From Tenacibaculum pacificus (GTDB lineage Bacteria > Bacteroidota > Bacteroidia > Flavobacteriales > Flavobacteriaceae): a stretch of DNA of 64,000 bases. The position numbers and the translations under genes were made by a program. The notes beneath the pieces were generated by a model that saw nothing but the letters and a program-made list of their open reading frames with translations, ran no database searches and had not been told where the DNA came from. The stretch covers positions 664,001-728,000 of the forward strand of contig NZ_CP115917.1 in the NCBI RefSeq assembly GCF_027941775.1. The letters are read 5' to 3'. Below, in pieces: positions 1-7,246 of this stretch. Each line of letters begins with the position of its first letter. Position 1 is the first letter of the stretch.

Positions 1-401
1 AATATGCCGTAGATTATGTATTAAAATACATGAGCGAAAGAGAAGCTTTTGGTAAAACATTAGATAAATTTCAGGCTTTACGACATAAAGTAGCAGAGAT
101 GGCTTCAAAAGTTGATATGTGTAGAGAATATAACTATTCAATCACAAAAAGATTAAACGGAGGTGATTACGTTGTAAAAGAAGCAAGTATGACTAAAATG
201 TTATCTACTAAAATGGCAGATGAGGTTATTTATGATGCATTGCAATTATTAGGTGGTTATGGTTATATGGAAGAATATCCGTTAGCTCGTTTATTAAGAG
301 ATAGTCGTTTAGGTCCTATTGGTGGAGGTACTTCTGAAATTTTAAAAGAAATTATCGCCAAAATGATAATTGATAAGAAAGAATATAAACCAGCGACTTA
401 A
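1..401 (+). CDS. Acyl-CoA dehydrogenase, C-terminal part (5' end outside window)
   Basis: The frame is open from the first bases of the window, so this is the 3' end of a longer gene; the first internal ATG (30) is not the real start. The visible part is the all-alpha C-terminal domain of acyl-CoA dehydrogenases: SEREAFGK followed by KFQALRH, then LQLLGGYGYMEEYP and a final GGGTSEI motif, which contact FAD and the neighbouring subunit in this family. The enzyme would oxidise an acyl-CoA to the 2-enoyl-CoA in fatty acid or branched-chain amino acid breakdown; substrate specificity cannot be told from this part. The gene ends with TAA at 399-401 and is followed by a non-coding stretch with an intergenic repeat, so it is probably the last gene of its operon. 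Confidence 0.93.
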   Translation, partial: YAVDYVLKYMSEREAFGKTLDKFQALRHKVAEMASKVDMCREYNYSITKRLNGGDYVVKEASMTKMLSTKMADEVIYDALQLLGGYGYMEEYPLARLLRDSRLGPIGGGTSEILKEIIAKMIIDKKEYKPAT

Positions 402-420
402 TTTTTTATATTAAATTGAT

Positions 421-509
421 TTTGGGCATTCCCTTGCAGGTCGCGCTTTACACTATATCTTTTTTATGAAAAATAAAAAAGGATGCCGTTTCAATCGCTA
501 ATGCAGTGA
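421..509 (+). repeat. Flavobacterial intergenic repeat element, copy A
   Basis: The non-coding stretch between the dehydrogenase and rpsU holds an element with a GGGCATTCCC-type left end, an AT-only inner inverted repeat (CTTTTTTAT at about 459-467 against ATAAAAAAG) and a right end GGATGCCGTTTCAATCGCTA. It shares its architecture and the motifs gcgcttt...cac and tTTCAATCg with the two copies at 38416-38514 and 57022-57113. Elements of this kind are familiar in Flavobacteriia intergenic regions; their function is not known to me. No open frame is visible in it. Confidence 0.6.
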
Positions 510-559
510 AAAACTTGAAAATAAATAAAAAAATAATAGTTAATTAAAATAAGACTCAG

Positions 560-567
560 TACATTTG
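560..567 (+). promoter_or_regulatory. -7 element of the rpsU promoter
   Basis: TACATTTG matches the Bacteroidota primary sigma -7 consensus TAnnTTTG exactly. It lies 51 nt before the rpsU start, so a transcript would begin near 573 with a leader of about 46 nt containing the SD. No clear TTG -33 element is seen at 19-21 nt upstream. Confidence 0.6.
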
Positions 568-600
568 CAGTCCTAAAAATAAAAATTTAGAGACTACAAT

Positions 601-611
601 GAAAGGAGGTG
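601..611 (+). promoter_or_regulatory. Extended Shine-Dalgarno of rpsU, likely autoregulatory
   Basis: GAAAGGAGGTG is complementary over 11 nt to the conserved 3' end of 16S rRNA (CACCUCCUUUC) and ends 7 nt before the ATG at 619. This stands out because flavobacterial genes generally lack SD sequences: their ribosomes hide the anti-SD with bS21, bS18 and bS6. Work on Flavobacterium johnsoniae showed that rpsU keeps an SD so that ribosomes lacking bS21 translate it preferentially. The same logic is inferred here. Confidence 0.8.
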
Positions 612-618
612 CTAATAT

Positions 619-816
619 ATGTTAATTATTCCAATTAAAGAAGGAGAGAATATCGATAGAGCGTTAAAACGTTACAAGCGAAAGTTTAGAGATGTAAAAA
701 TTTTAAGACAATTGCGTGATAAAAAACAGTTCAATAAACCGTCTGTTGTTAAACGTGCTCAACTTAAGAAAGCCTCTTACGTTCAAGGATTAAGAACTAA
801 AGAAGAAGTAAGCTAG
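619..816 (+). CDS. rpsU: 30S ribosomal protein bS21
   Basis: Sixty-five residues, the usual size of bS21 in this phylum, beginning MLIIPIKEGENIDRALKRYK and very rich in Lys and Arg, with the family pattern of an N-terminal strand and a long basic helix. bS21 sits on the 30S platform near the 3' end of 16S rRNA; in Bacteroidota it helps cover the anti-SD, which explains the general absence of SDs. The start is fixed by the strong SD at 601-611. A -7 promoter element lies at 560-567 and a strong terminator at 837-873, so the gene is probably a monocistron, independent of xerC downstream. Confidence 0.97.
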   Translation: MLIIPIKEGENIDRALKRYKRKFRDVKILRQLRDKKQFNKPSVVKRAQLKKASYVQGLRTKEEVS

Positions 817-836
817 AAATAACTTACTAATCACAT

Positions 837-873
837 AAAACCTGTATTGATTAATTTCAATGCAGGTTTTTTT
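837..873 (+). terminator. Rho-independent terminator of rpsU
   Basis: AAAACCTGTATTGA at 837-850 pairs with TCAATGCAGGTTTT, with a six-base loop and one G-U pair, and is followed by a T run. It closes the rpsU transcript 33 nt before xerC. Confidence 0.85.
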
Positions 874-905
874 GTACCTTTATTTTTCATAAATACATAT
901 GATAA

Positions 906-1793
906 ATGTTGATAACCGCTTTTTTAACATATTTAGAACACGAGAAAAATTATTCTAAAAATACAATTAACGCTTACCGTATAGATTTAACAGCATTCAA
1001 AGATTTTTGTATCACAGAATTTGATCAAGAAGAATTAACAACAATTCATTATAATCAAATAAGAAGTTGGATAGTTTCACTTGTTAATCAGAATATATCT
1101 AATAGAAGTGTAAATAGAAAAATAAGTTCTTTAAAAACTTTTTATAATTTTCTTCAAAAAATAGAAGAAATTGAACTGAACCCATTAGCAAAACATAAAG
1201 CCTTAAAAGTACAGCAGAAAATACAAACCCCTTTTGATACAAACGAAGTACAAGAGGTAATTGCTATTTTAAGTGAAGATACCGATTTTGAATCCGTAAG
1301 AAATAAACTAATTGTAGAATTGCTTTATTCAACAGGAATGAGAAGAATAGAATTAATTAATATCAAAGAAAAAGATATTGATTTTAGTAAAAAAGTAATA
1401 AAGGTGCTAGGTAAAAGAAATAAAGAACGTTATATAATGTTGCTATCAACAGTGTTGGAAACCTTAAATAAGTACTTGATTTTAAAAAGAAGCTATGAGT
1501 TAGAAAAAGAGGAAGCGCTTCTAATAACTGAAAAAGGGGTTAAAATTTATGAAAAACTTGTGTATCGAATAATAAATATGTACTTTAGTAGGGTGTCAAC
1601 CAAAGCAAAGAAAAGCCCACATATATTAAGGCATGCTTTTGCGACACATTTACTAAATAACGGTGCGTCGTTAAATTCGGTTAAAGAATTACTAGGGCAT
1701 TCAAGTTTAGCCTCTACCCAAGTATATACGCATAATAGCTTGGAGCAGATAAAAAAAGTGTATAACAAGGCTCATCCTAGAGAGTTAAATTAA
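906..1793 (+). CDS. xerC: Tyrosine recombinase, XerC/XerD type
   Basis: A 295-residue tyrosine recombinase of the length and layout of XerC/XerD: an N-terminal SAM-like core-binding domain (about 1-90, with YLEHEKNYSKNTINAYRIDL) and a C-terminal catalytic domain. The active-site set is complete: R146 in TGMRR, K170 in LGKRNKER, H239 and R242 in HILRHAFATH, H265 in LGHSS and nucleophile Y274 in QVYTH. In the family it resolves chromosome dimers at dif with its XerD/XerC partner and FtsK. It sits just upstream of hpf (14 nt), a common flavobacterial arrangement and probably one transcript. No integrase-specific neighbours or att-like repeats were seen, so a housekeeping role is favoured. XerC versus XerD cannot be decided from sequence reading alone. 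Confidence 0.9.
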   Translation: MLITAFLTYLEHEKNYSKNTINAYRIDLTAFKDFCITEFDQEELTTIHYNQIRSWIVSLVNQNISNRSVNRKISSLKTFYNFLQKIEEIELNPLAKHKALKVQQKIQTPFDTNEVQEVIAILSEDTDFESVRNKLIVELLYSTGMRRIELINIKEKDIDFSKKVIKVLGKRNKERYIMLLSTVLETLNKYLILKRSYELEKEEALLITEKGVKIYEKLVYRIINMYFSRVSTKAKKSPHILRHAFATHLLNNGASLNSVKELLGHSSLASTQVYTHNSLEQIKKVYNKAHPRELN

Positions 1794-1807
1794 AGATTGG
1801 AAAAATT

Positions 1808-2113
1808 ATGAAAGTATTCACACAGTCAGTAAACTTTACAGCAGATAAAAGCTTGATTGATTACATTGAAAAGAAAATTGAAGGTTTAGAAAAGTTCCAT
1901 GATAAAATAGTTGATGTAGAAGTTTATTTAAAAGTACAGAAAACTAGTGAAAAGGAAAATAAAATCACTGAGATCAAAATAAATATTCCAGGAGACGAAT
2001 TGATGGTCAAGAAACAAACAAAAACCTTTGAAGAAGGTGTAAACATTGCTATTGACTCTTTAAAAAGAAGCTTAAAGAAGTCAAAAGAAAAGCAGCGAAC
2101 TGTTTTAGTTTAA
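1808..2113 (+). CDS. hpf: Short ribosome hibernation promoting factor (HPF/RaiA family)
   Basis: One hundred and one residues, beginning MKVFTQSVNFTADKSLIDY, with the beta-alpha-beta-beta-beta-alpha pattern of the S30AE/HPF domain and a Lys-rich end. The length is that of the short HPF/YfiA class, lacking the C-terminal dimerisation domain of long HPF. Such proteins bind the decoding centre of idle ribosomes in stationary phase. It starts 14 nt after xerC and is followed by the tRNA cluster. Confidence 0.92.
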   Translation: MKVFTQSVNFTADKSLIDYIEKKIEGLEKFHDKIVDVEVYLKVQKTSEKENKITEIKINIPGDELMVKKQTKTFEEGVNIAIDSLKRSLKKSKEKQRTVLV

Positions 2114-2166
2114 TAAAAAAATTAAAAGTTTTTGAAGAAAAGCTTTAGAATATAGAAATTACTTCA

Positions 2167-2174
2167 TATATTTG
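2167..2174 (+). promoter_or_regulatory. -7 element of the tRNA cluster promoter
   Basis: TATATTTG fits TAnnTTTG exactly, 45 nt before tRNA-Thr. A transcript would start around 2180. A -33 TTG at the standard distance is not evident. Confidence 0.6.
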
Positions 2175-2204
2175 CAATCCGTTAGAAATAGCGGATTGTT
2201 TTTT
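2175..2204 (+). promoter_or_regulatory. Terminator-like leader hairpin before tRNA-Thr
   Basis: CAATCCG (2175-2181) pairs with CGGATTG (2192-2198) around a ten-base loop, followed by six T. It lies directly after the -7 element, at about the transcription start, where a terminator would be pointless for an upstream gene. It may serve hpf readthrough, leader processing or attenuation. Confidence 0.45.
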
Positions 2205-2218
2205 ATTGACAATTAAAA

Positions 2219-2292
2219 GCCGATGTAGCTCAGCTGGCTAGAGCAGCTGATTTGTAATCAGCAGGTCGTGGGTTCGAGTCCCTCCATTGGCT
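2219..2292 (+). tRNA. tRNA-Thr (anticodon TGT)
   Basis: Full cloverleaf: acceptor GCCGATG pairs with CATTGGC (2285-2291, one G-T pair), D arm with AGCTCAGCTGGCTAGAGC, anticodon stem GCTGA/TCAGC around TTTGTAA with anticodon TGT at 2253-2255, and T arm with GGTTCGAGTCC. CCA is not encoded. It is the first tRNA of the cluster leading into tuf. Confidence 0.95.
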
Positions 2293-2332
2293 CAATAAAA
2301 AGATAAAGTTCATTAATATAATAAAATACCAA

Positions 2333-2415
2333 GGGGAGATACCAAAGCGGCCAACTGGGACGGACTGTAACTCCGTTGTCTTACGACTTCGCAGGTTCGA
2401 ATCCTGCTCTCCCCA
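2333..2415 (+). tRNA. tRNA-Tyr (anticodon GTA)
   Basis: Acceptor GGGGAGA pairs with TCTCCCC (2408-2414). Anticodon GTA is at 2367-2369 in the loop CTGTAAC. A long variable arm (about TTGTCTTACGACTTC) marks a class II tRNA, as expected for bacterial tRNA-Tyr. Confidence 0.95.
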
Positions 2416-2487
2416 CTTTTTTAAAATTTAATCAGTCAGTATGTTGAATTTCAACTTTTAATTCTTGACTGAAGGTTTTGGAAATGT

Positions 2488-2560
2488 GCGAAAGTAGCTC
2501 AGTTGGTAGAGCGTCAGCCTTCCAAGCTGAATGTCGCCAGTTCGAACCTGGTCTTTCGCT
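2488..2560 (+). tRNA. tRNA-Gly (anticodon TCC)
   Basis: Acceptor GCGAAAG pairs with CTTTCGC (2553-2559). The anticodon stem TCAGC/GCTGA encloses CTTCCAA with TCC at 2521-2523. D and T arms are canonical. Confidence 0.95.
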
Positions 2561-2574
2561 CTGAAATTGTCCAC

Positions 2575-2647
2575 GCCGGTGTAGCTCAGTTGGTAGAGCG
2601 CATCCTTGGTAGGGATGAGGTCATCGGTTCAAATCCGATCATTGGCT
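2575..2647 (+). tRNA. tRNA-Thr (anticodon GGT)
   Basis: Acceptor GCCGGTG pairs with CATTGGC using two G-T pairs. The anticodon stem CATCC/GGATG encloses TTGGTAG with GGT at 2608-2610. Together with the TGT tRNA at 2219 it covers most Thr codons. It lies 77 nt before the tuf start. Confidence 0.95.
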
Positions 2648-2724
2648 CTTTTTTTAGGGTTTTTTTGAAAAAGGATTTTAAAGTAATACTAAATATATTT
2701 AACTAAAGAATTAAAATTAATATC

Positions 2725-3912
2725 ACGGCAAAAGAAACTTACGATCGTTCGAAGCCCCACTTAAACGTTGGTACTATTGGTCACGTAGATCACGGTAAAA
2801 CTACATTAACTGCTGCTATCACAAAAGTATTAGCTGATGCAGGATTCTCTGAAGCTAGAGATTTTGATCAAATCGATAACGCACCAGAAGAAAAAGAAAG
2901 AGGTATTACAATTAACTCTTCTCACGTTGAATATGCAACTCAGAACCGTCACTACGCGCACGTAGACTGTCCAGGTCACGCGGATTACGTAAAGAACATG
3001 GTAACTGGTGCTGCTCAAATGGATGGAGCTATTTTAGTAGTAGCTGCAACTGATGGTCCTATGCCACAAACACGTGAGCATATTTTATTAGGTCGTCAAG
3101 TAGGTATTCCTCGTATGGTTGTTTTCTTGAATAAAGTTGACATGGTTGATGATGAGGAGTTACTTGAGTTAGTGGAAATGGAAGTAAGGGAGTTATTATC
3201 TTTCTATGAGTATGATGGAGATAATGGTCCTGTGGTTTCAGGTTCGGCTTTAGGAGCTTTAAATGGTGAGGAGAAATGGGTTAATACTGTTTTAGAATTA
3301 ATGGCTGCTGTTGATGCTTGGATTGAAGAGCCTTTAAGAGAAACTGAAAAGGATTTCTTAATGCCAATTGAAGATGTATTCTCTATTACTGGTCGTGGTA
3401 CTGTTGCAACTGGTCGTATTGAAACAGGAATCATCAATTCTGGAGATCCTGTTGAGATTATAGGTATGGGTACTGAGAAGTTAACTTCTACAGTTACTGG
3501 TATTGAAATGTTCCGTCAAATCTTAGATAGAGGTGAGGCTGGAGATAATGCAGGTATCTTATTAAGAGGTATTGCTAAAGAAGATATTAAAAGAGGAATG
3601 GTTATTGTTAAGCCAGGATCTGTAACTCCACATGCTAAGTTTAAGGCTGAGGTGTATGTATTGAAAAAAGAAGAAGGTGGACGTCACACTCCATTCCATA
3701 ATAACTATCGCCCTCAGTTTTACGTGCGTACTACTGATGTGACAGGAAATATTGTTTTACCTGAAGGAGTTGAAATGGTTATGCCTGGTGATAACTTAAC
3801 TATTACTGTTGATTTAATTCAACCAATTGCATTAAACTTAGGTTTGCAGTTTGCTATCCGTGAAGGAGGTAGAACAGTAGGTGCAGGTCAGGTTACTGAA
3901 ATTTTAGACTAA
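2725..3912 (+). CDS. tuf: Elongation factor Tu, with an ACG where the start ATG is expected
   Basis: The protein matches EF-Tu from end to end (395 residues if begun at 2725): [21 protein letters not shown]1 motif GHVDHGKT, switch region EEKERGIT, G3 DCPGH, G4 NKVD, then domains 2 and 3 ending [12 protein letters not shown]-Tu carries aminoacyl-tRNA to the ribosome. The frame opens at 2707 after a TAA and holds no ATG, GTG or TTG before residue 91 (2998). The codon aligned with the normal ATG is ACG at 2725-2727, preceded by C, so the expected CATGG reads CACGG. This is either rare ACG (or upstream ATC/ATT) initiation or a sequence error, the latter favoured because ten other CATG sites in the window are altered. 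It sits in the classic order after four tRNAs and before tRNA-Trp and secE. Confidence 0.95.
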   Translation, partial: TAKETYDRSKPHLNVGTIGHVDHGKTTLTAAITKVLADAGFSEARDFDQIDNAPEEKERGITINSSHVEYATQNRHYAHVDCPGHADYVKNMVTGAAQMDGAILVVAATDGPMPQTREHILLGRQVGIPRMVVFLNKVDMVDDEELLELVEMEVRELLSFYEYDGDNGPVVSGSALGALNGEEKWVNTVLELMAAVDAWIEEPLRETEKDFLMPIEDVFSITGRGTVATGRIETGIINSGDPVEIIGMGTEKLTSTVTGIEMFRQILDRGEAGDNAGILLRGIAKEDIKRGMVIVKPGSVTPHAKFKAEVYVLKKEEGGRHTPFHNNYRPQFYVRTTDVTGNIVLPEGVEMVMPGDNLTITVDLIQPIALNLGLQFAIREGGRTVGAGQVTEILD

Positions 3913-3937
3913 TTTATTAGTTTATAAATAATATAAA

Positions 3938-3969
3938 AAAAGGAGTCTCTTAAATGAGAGACTCCTTTT
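3938..3969 (+). terminator. Terminator between tuf and tRNA-Trp
   Basis: AAAGGAGTCTCT (3939-3950) pairs perfectly with AGAGACTCCTTT (3957-3968) around TAAATG, flanked by A and T runs. Readthrough or a promoter must supply tRNA-Trp and the secE operon. Confidence 0.85.
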
Positions 3970-3979
3970 AAAATAAAAT

Positions 3980-4051
3980 ACGGGCGTAGTTCAGCGGTAG
4001 AGCACTGGTCTCCAAAACCAGGTGTCGGGAGTTCGAATCTCTCCGTCCGTG
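3980..4051 (+). tRNA. tRNA-Trp (anticodon CCA)
   Basis: Acceptor ACGGGCG pairs with CGTCCGT (4044-4050, one G-T pair) with discriminator G at 4051. The anticodon stem CTGGT/ACCAG encloses CTCCAAA with CCA at 4012-4014. It lies between tuf and secE, the conserved bacterial position. Confidence 0.95.
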
Positions 4052-4059
4052 CATAATAA

Positions 4060-4090
4060 AGCGAGTTATAATGATAAATTATAGCTCGCT
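4060..4090 (+). promoter_or_regulatory. Hairpin between tRNA-Trp and secE
   Basis: AGCGAGTTATAAT (4060-4072) pairs with ATTATAGCTCGCT (4078-4090) around GATAA with a single G-U pair. No T run follows, so it is more likely an RNA processing or stabilising structure in the tRNA-Trp/secE transcript than a terminator. Confidence 0.6.
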
Positions 4091-4104
4091 AAAAGAATAA
4101 CAAC

Positions 4105-4296
4105 GTGAATAACTTTATAGAGTACATCAAGGGTTCTTTTGAAGAATTGAATACAAATATGACATGGTCTTCTCGTGAAGAAGCCCAAAAGTCTACTGTT
4201 GTAGTTGCGGCATTTACGATTGTTTTTGCTTTACTTGTAGCAGGAATAGATAGAGTTTTTCAAACAGGATTAGATAATTTCTTTAAAATGTTTTAA
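4105..4296 (+). CDS. secE: Preprotein translocase subunit SecE
   Basis: Sixty-three residues, the short single-span SecE form: an amphipathic N-terminal helix (FIEYIKGSFEELNTNMTWSS) and one transmembrane helix (about 30-50, VVVAAFTIVFALLVAGI). SecE clamps SecY in the inner-membrane SecYEG channel. It begins with GTG at 4105, the only start fitting family length. nusG follows after two bases, so the pair is translationally linked, as in most bacteria. Confidence 0.95.
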   Translation: MNNFIEYIKGSFEELNTNMTWSSREEAQKSTVVVAAFTIVFALLVAGIDRVFQTGLDNFFKMF

Positions 4297-4298
4297 TA

Positions 4299-4847
4299 AT
4301 GGCTGACTCAGTAATGAAGTGGTATGTGGTAAGAGCAGTTGGTGGTCAAGAAAATAAGGTTAAAGCCTACATCGAGACAGAAATTGCTCGTTTTGGTTTG
4401 TCTGATTTTGTAAGTAAAGTTATCGTTCCTACAGAAAAAGTTATTCAAGTAAGAAACGGAAAGAAAGTTAACAGAGAAAGAGTTTATTTTCCAGGTTATG
4501 TAATGGTAGAGGCTAATTTAGCAGGAGAAGTACCTCACGTGATAAAATCAGTAACAGGCGTTATTGGTTTTTTAGGTGAAACAAAAGGTGGTGAACCAGT
4601 ACCTATGCGTAAATCTGAAGTGAACAGGATGTTAGGAAAAGTTGATGAACTTTCTGTAAAAGATGAAAATATTGCAATTCCTTTTAACACTGGTGAAACA
4701 GTAAAAGTAATTGATGGTCCTTTTAATGGTTTTGACGGTACTGTCGAAAAAGTTAATGAGGAGAAGCGTAAGTTAGAAGTAATGGTTAAGATTTTTGGAA
4801 GAAAAACACCATTAGAGTTAAACTATATGCAAGTAGAGAAAATATAA
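4299..4847 (+). CDS. nusG: Transcription termination/antitermination factor NusG
   Basis: 182 residues with the NGN domain (from KWYVVRAVGGQENKVKAYIE to about 110) and a C-terminal KOW domain (GETVKVIDGPFNGFDGTVEK, about 128-160). It binds RNA polymerase, suppresses pausing and couples to Rho or the ribosome. It starts two bases after secE and precedes rplK by 68 nt. Confidence 0.96.
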   Translation: MADSVMKWYVVRAVGGQENKVKAYIETEIARFGLSDFVSKVIVPTEKVIQVRNGKKVNRERVYFPGYVMVEANLAGEVPHVIKSVTGVIGFLGETKGGEPVPMRKSEVNRMLGKVDELSVKDENIAIPFNTGETVKVIDGPFNGFDGTVEKVNEEKRKLEVMVKIFGRKTPLELNYMQVEKI

Positions 4848-4915
4848 TTGTTACACCTATATTTTGATGTGTTTGAAGCTTCCATTTTAAGCATATCGTT
4901 TTTAAATCTTAAACA

Positions 4916-5353
4916 ATGGCAAAAGAAATAAGTAAATTAGTTAAACTACAAGTTAGGGGAGGTGCTGCGAATCCGTCGCCACCAGTTGGACCCGCTTTAG
5001 GTGCTGCCGGTGTTAATATCATGGAGTTCTGTAAGCAGTTTAATGCTCGTACACAGGACAAGCAAGGTAAAGTTTTACCTGTTGTGATTACTGTTTATAA
5101 AGACAAATCTTTCGAGTTTGTTGTAAAAACACCACCAGCTGCAGTACAATTGTTAGAAGCGGCCAAAATTAAGAAGGGTTCGGGAGAACCAAATAGGAAA
5201 AAAGTAGCAAGTGTTTCTTGGGATCAGATTCGATTAATTGCAGAAGACAAAATGGTAGATATGAATGCCTTTAAAGTTGAATCAGCAATGAAAATGATAG
5301 CCGGAACCGCTCGTTCTATGGGATTAACAGTAACAGGTAATGCACCTGCTTAA
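4916..5353 (+). CDS. rplK: 50S ribosomal protein uL11
   Basis: 145 residues. The Pro-rich N-terminal segment [20 protein letters not shown] and the C-terminal rRNA-binding domain ending in [11 protein letters not shown] are typical of L11. It forms the GTPase-associated centre with L10 and L7/L12. rplA follows after 20 nt. The 68-nt spacer before it may carry the L1 regulatory site, but no clear mimic was recognised. Confidence 0.97.
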   Translation: MAKEISKLVKLQVRGGAANPSPPVGPALGAAGVNIMEFCKQFNARTQDKQGKVLPVVITVYKDKSFEFVVKTPPAAVQLLEAAKIKKGSGEPNRKKVASVSWDQIRLIAEDKMVDMNAFKVESAMKMIAGTARSMGLTVTGNAPA

Positions 5354-5373
5354 ACTTTAAAAGATATTTAGAA

Positions 5374-6063
5374 ATGGCAATTACTAGAAAGCAAAAAGAA
5401 GCTCGTTCTAAGGTAGATAGCTCTAAAGTTTACAGCTTACAAGATGCATCAGCCTTAGTTAAGGAAATTACAACTGTAAAATTTGACGCATCAGTTGATT
5501 TAGCAGTACGTTTAGGAGTTGATCCTCGTAAAGCAAATCAAATGGTACGTGGTGTTGTAACATTACCTCACGGAACAGGAAAAGACGTAAAAGTATTAGC
5601 ATTAGTTACTCCAGATAAAGAAGCAGAAGCTATTGCAGCTGGTGCTGATTATGTTGGACTAGATGAATACCTTCAGAAAATTAAAGGTGGTTGGACTGAT
5701 GTTGATGTGATTATAACTATGCCTAGTGTTATGGGTAAGTTAGGTCCTTTAGGTCGTGTATTAGGACCAAGAGGTTTAATGCCTAACCCAAAGACAGGTA
5801 CAGTAACTATGAACGTTGCAAAAGCAGTACAAGAAGTTAAAGCTGGTAAAATTGACTTTAAAGTTGATAAAACTGGTATTGTACATGCTGCTATCGGAAA
5901 AGTATCTTTTGATGCTCAGAAGATTCAGGAAAATGCAAATGAGTTATTACAAACGTTAGTTAAATTAAAGCCAACAGCGGCTAAAGGAGATTATATAAAG
6001 AGTATATTTATGTCTTCAACTATGAGTCCTAGTATTGCTGTAGATGAAAAATCTATATCATAG
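5374..6063 (+). CDS. rplA: 50S ribosomal protein uL1
   Basis: 229 residues, the full family length, with the signature around [20 protein letters not shown] and C-terminal [17 protein letters not shown]. It builds the L1 stalk and in many bacteria represses its own operon. It lies in the rplK-rplA-rplJ-rplL run with an 18-nt gap to rplJ. Confidence 0.97.
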   Translation: MAITRKQKEARSKVDSSKVYSLQDASALVKEITTVKFDASVDLAVRLGVDPRKANQMVRGVVTLPHGTGKDVKVLALVTPDKEAEAIAAGADYVGLDEYLQKIKGGWTDVDVIITMPSVMGKLGPLGRVLGPRGLMPNPKTGTVTMNVAKAVQEVKAGKIDFKVDKTGIVHAAIGKVSFDAQKIQENANELLQTLVKLKPTAAKGDYIKSIFMSSTMSPSIAVDEKSIS

Positions 6064-6081
6064 GCACTTAAACTTTTAATT

Positions 6082-6597
6082 ATGACAAGAGAAGACAAAT
6101 TACAAGTAATACAAGATTTAACAGCAAGATTAGCAGATACAGGTACCATCTATTTAGCAGATATTTCTGGTTTAGATGCCGTTACTACTTCAAACTTAAG
6201 AAGAGCTTGTTTTAAAGCGAACGTAGAATTAGCTGTTGTTAAAAACTCATTGCTTTCAAAAGCAATGGAAGCTTCTGATAAAGATTTCGGAGATTTACCA
6301 GATGTTTTAAAAGGAAATACTTCAATGATGATTTCAGAGGTGTCTAACGCCCCTGCAAAAGTTATTAAAGAGTTCAGAAAAAAATCAGAGAAGCCTTTAT
6401 TAAAAGGTGCTTTTGTTGAAGAGTCTGTTTATGTTGGAGATGACCAATTAGACGCACTAGTTAACATTAAATCTAGAGAAGAACTTATTGGAGATATTAT
6501 CTCATTATTACAATCGCCTGCTAAGAATGTTGTTTCAGCATTACAATCAGGAGGTAATAAATTATCTGGTATATTAAAGACATTATCAGAGAAATAA
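6082..6597 (+). CDS. rplJ: 50S ribosomal protein uL10
   Basis: 171 residues: N-terminal rRNA-binding domain ([38 protein letters not shown]) and a C-terminal helix that binds L7/L12 dimers. The gap to rplA is only 18 nt, so no room is left for an E. coli-style L10 leader immediately upstream. Confidence 0.97.
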   Translation: MTREDKLQVIQDLTARLADTGTIYLADISGLDAVTTSNLRRACFKANVELAVVKNSLLSKAMEASDKDFGDLPDVLKGNTSMMISEVSNAPAKVIKEFRKKSEKPLLKGAFVEESVYVGDDQLDALVNIKSREELIGDIISLLQSPAKNVVSALQSGGNKLSGILKTLSEK

Positions 6598-6643
6598 CAC
6601 GCGCACGAATAAACTAAATAATAAAATTCAAAACACAATTAAA

Positions 6644-7015
6644 ATGGCAGATTTAAAAGATTTCGCAGAACAATTAGTTAACTTAACAGTAAAAGAAGTT
6701 AATGAATTAGCTGATATTTTAAAAGATGAGTATGGTATTGAGCCAGCAGCAGCAGCAGTAGCAGTAGCAGGTCCAGCAGCAGGAGGAGATGCAGCAGATG
6801 AGCAAACTGAATTTGATGTTATCTTAAAAGCAGCAGGTGGTTCTAAATTAGCTGTAGTAAAGTTAGTTAAAGAATTAACTGGATTAGGTTTAAAAGAAGC
6901 TAAAGCAATCGTTGATAGCGCACCAGCACCAGTAAAAGAAGGAGTAACTAAAGATGAGGCAGAAGGTCTTTTAAAATCTTTAGAAGAAGCAGGAGCTGAA
7001 GCAGAGATTAAGTAA
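6644..7015 (+). CDS. rplL: 50S ribosomal protein bL7/L12
   Basis: 123 residues: N-terminal dimerisation helices, an Ala-rich hinge (about 34-52, [17 protein letters not shown]) and the conserved C-terminal domain with [15 protein letters not shown]. It is the multicopy stalk protein that recruits translation factors. The coding sequence is strongly biased to GCA/GCT Ala codons, fitting high expression. Confidence 0.97.
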   Translation: MADLKDFAEQLVNLTVKEVNELADILKDEYGIEPAAAAVAVAGPAAGGDAADEQTEFDVILKAAGGSKLAVVKLVKELTGLGLKEAKAIVDSAPAPVKEGVTKDEAEGLLKSLEEAGAEAEIK

Positions 7016-7050
7016 TTTATAGCCCCGGTTTAACTGGGTAAAACAATTAA

Positions 7051-7211
7051 GGTTTAGGTACTAGAAACATACGTTTCTAGTCCTAAACCATTTTGTGTAT
7101 ATATTCGTTCTTTATTTGTTACAATTGAATTTGTAATAGTACGACTGTAAAGAGCTGATTTTGAATCAGCAAAGCAATTAAAATTGCATTATTGAAACAA
7201 GAAAGTTTCAA
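7051..7211 (+). promoter_or_regulatory. Hairpin cluster in the rplL-rpoB spacer
   Basis: The 231-nt spacer holds five consecutive inverted repeats: a long stem 7051-7068/7073-7089 with loop ATAC and one bulged T; TTACAA/TTGTAA at 7119-7136; GCTGATT/AATCAGC at 7154-7170; GCAATT/AATTGC at 7174-7187; and TTGAAAC/GTTTCAA at 7192-7211. None has a terminator T run. The E. coli rplL-rpoB spacer carries a partial attenuator and an RNase III site that set ribosomal protein and polymerase ratios; an equivalent role is inferred. Confidence 0.65.
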
Positions 7212-7246
7212 AAAATAATATTTTTAATTTAAAAATAGCATCTCTT

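Noticed and set aside
906..1793. The tyrosine recombinase as integrase of a mobile element.
   Set aside because: It sits between rpsU and hpf in a housekeeping setting, has the length and motifs of XerC/XerD, and no att-like repeats flank it, despite the tRNA genes nearby.
2503..2706. A 67-codon frame on the plus strand.
   Set aside because: It runs through tRNA-Gly and tRNA-Thr, which have complete cloverleaf structures.
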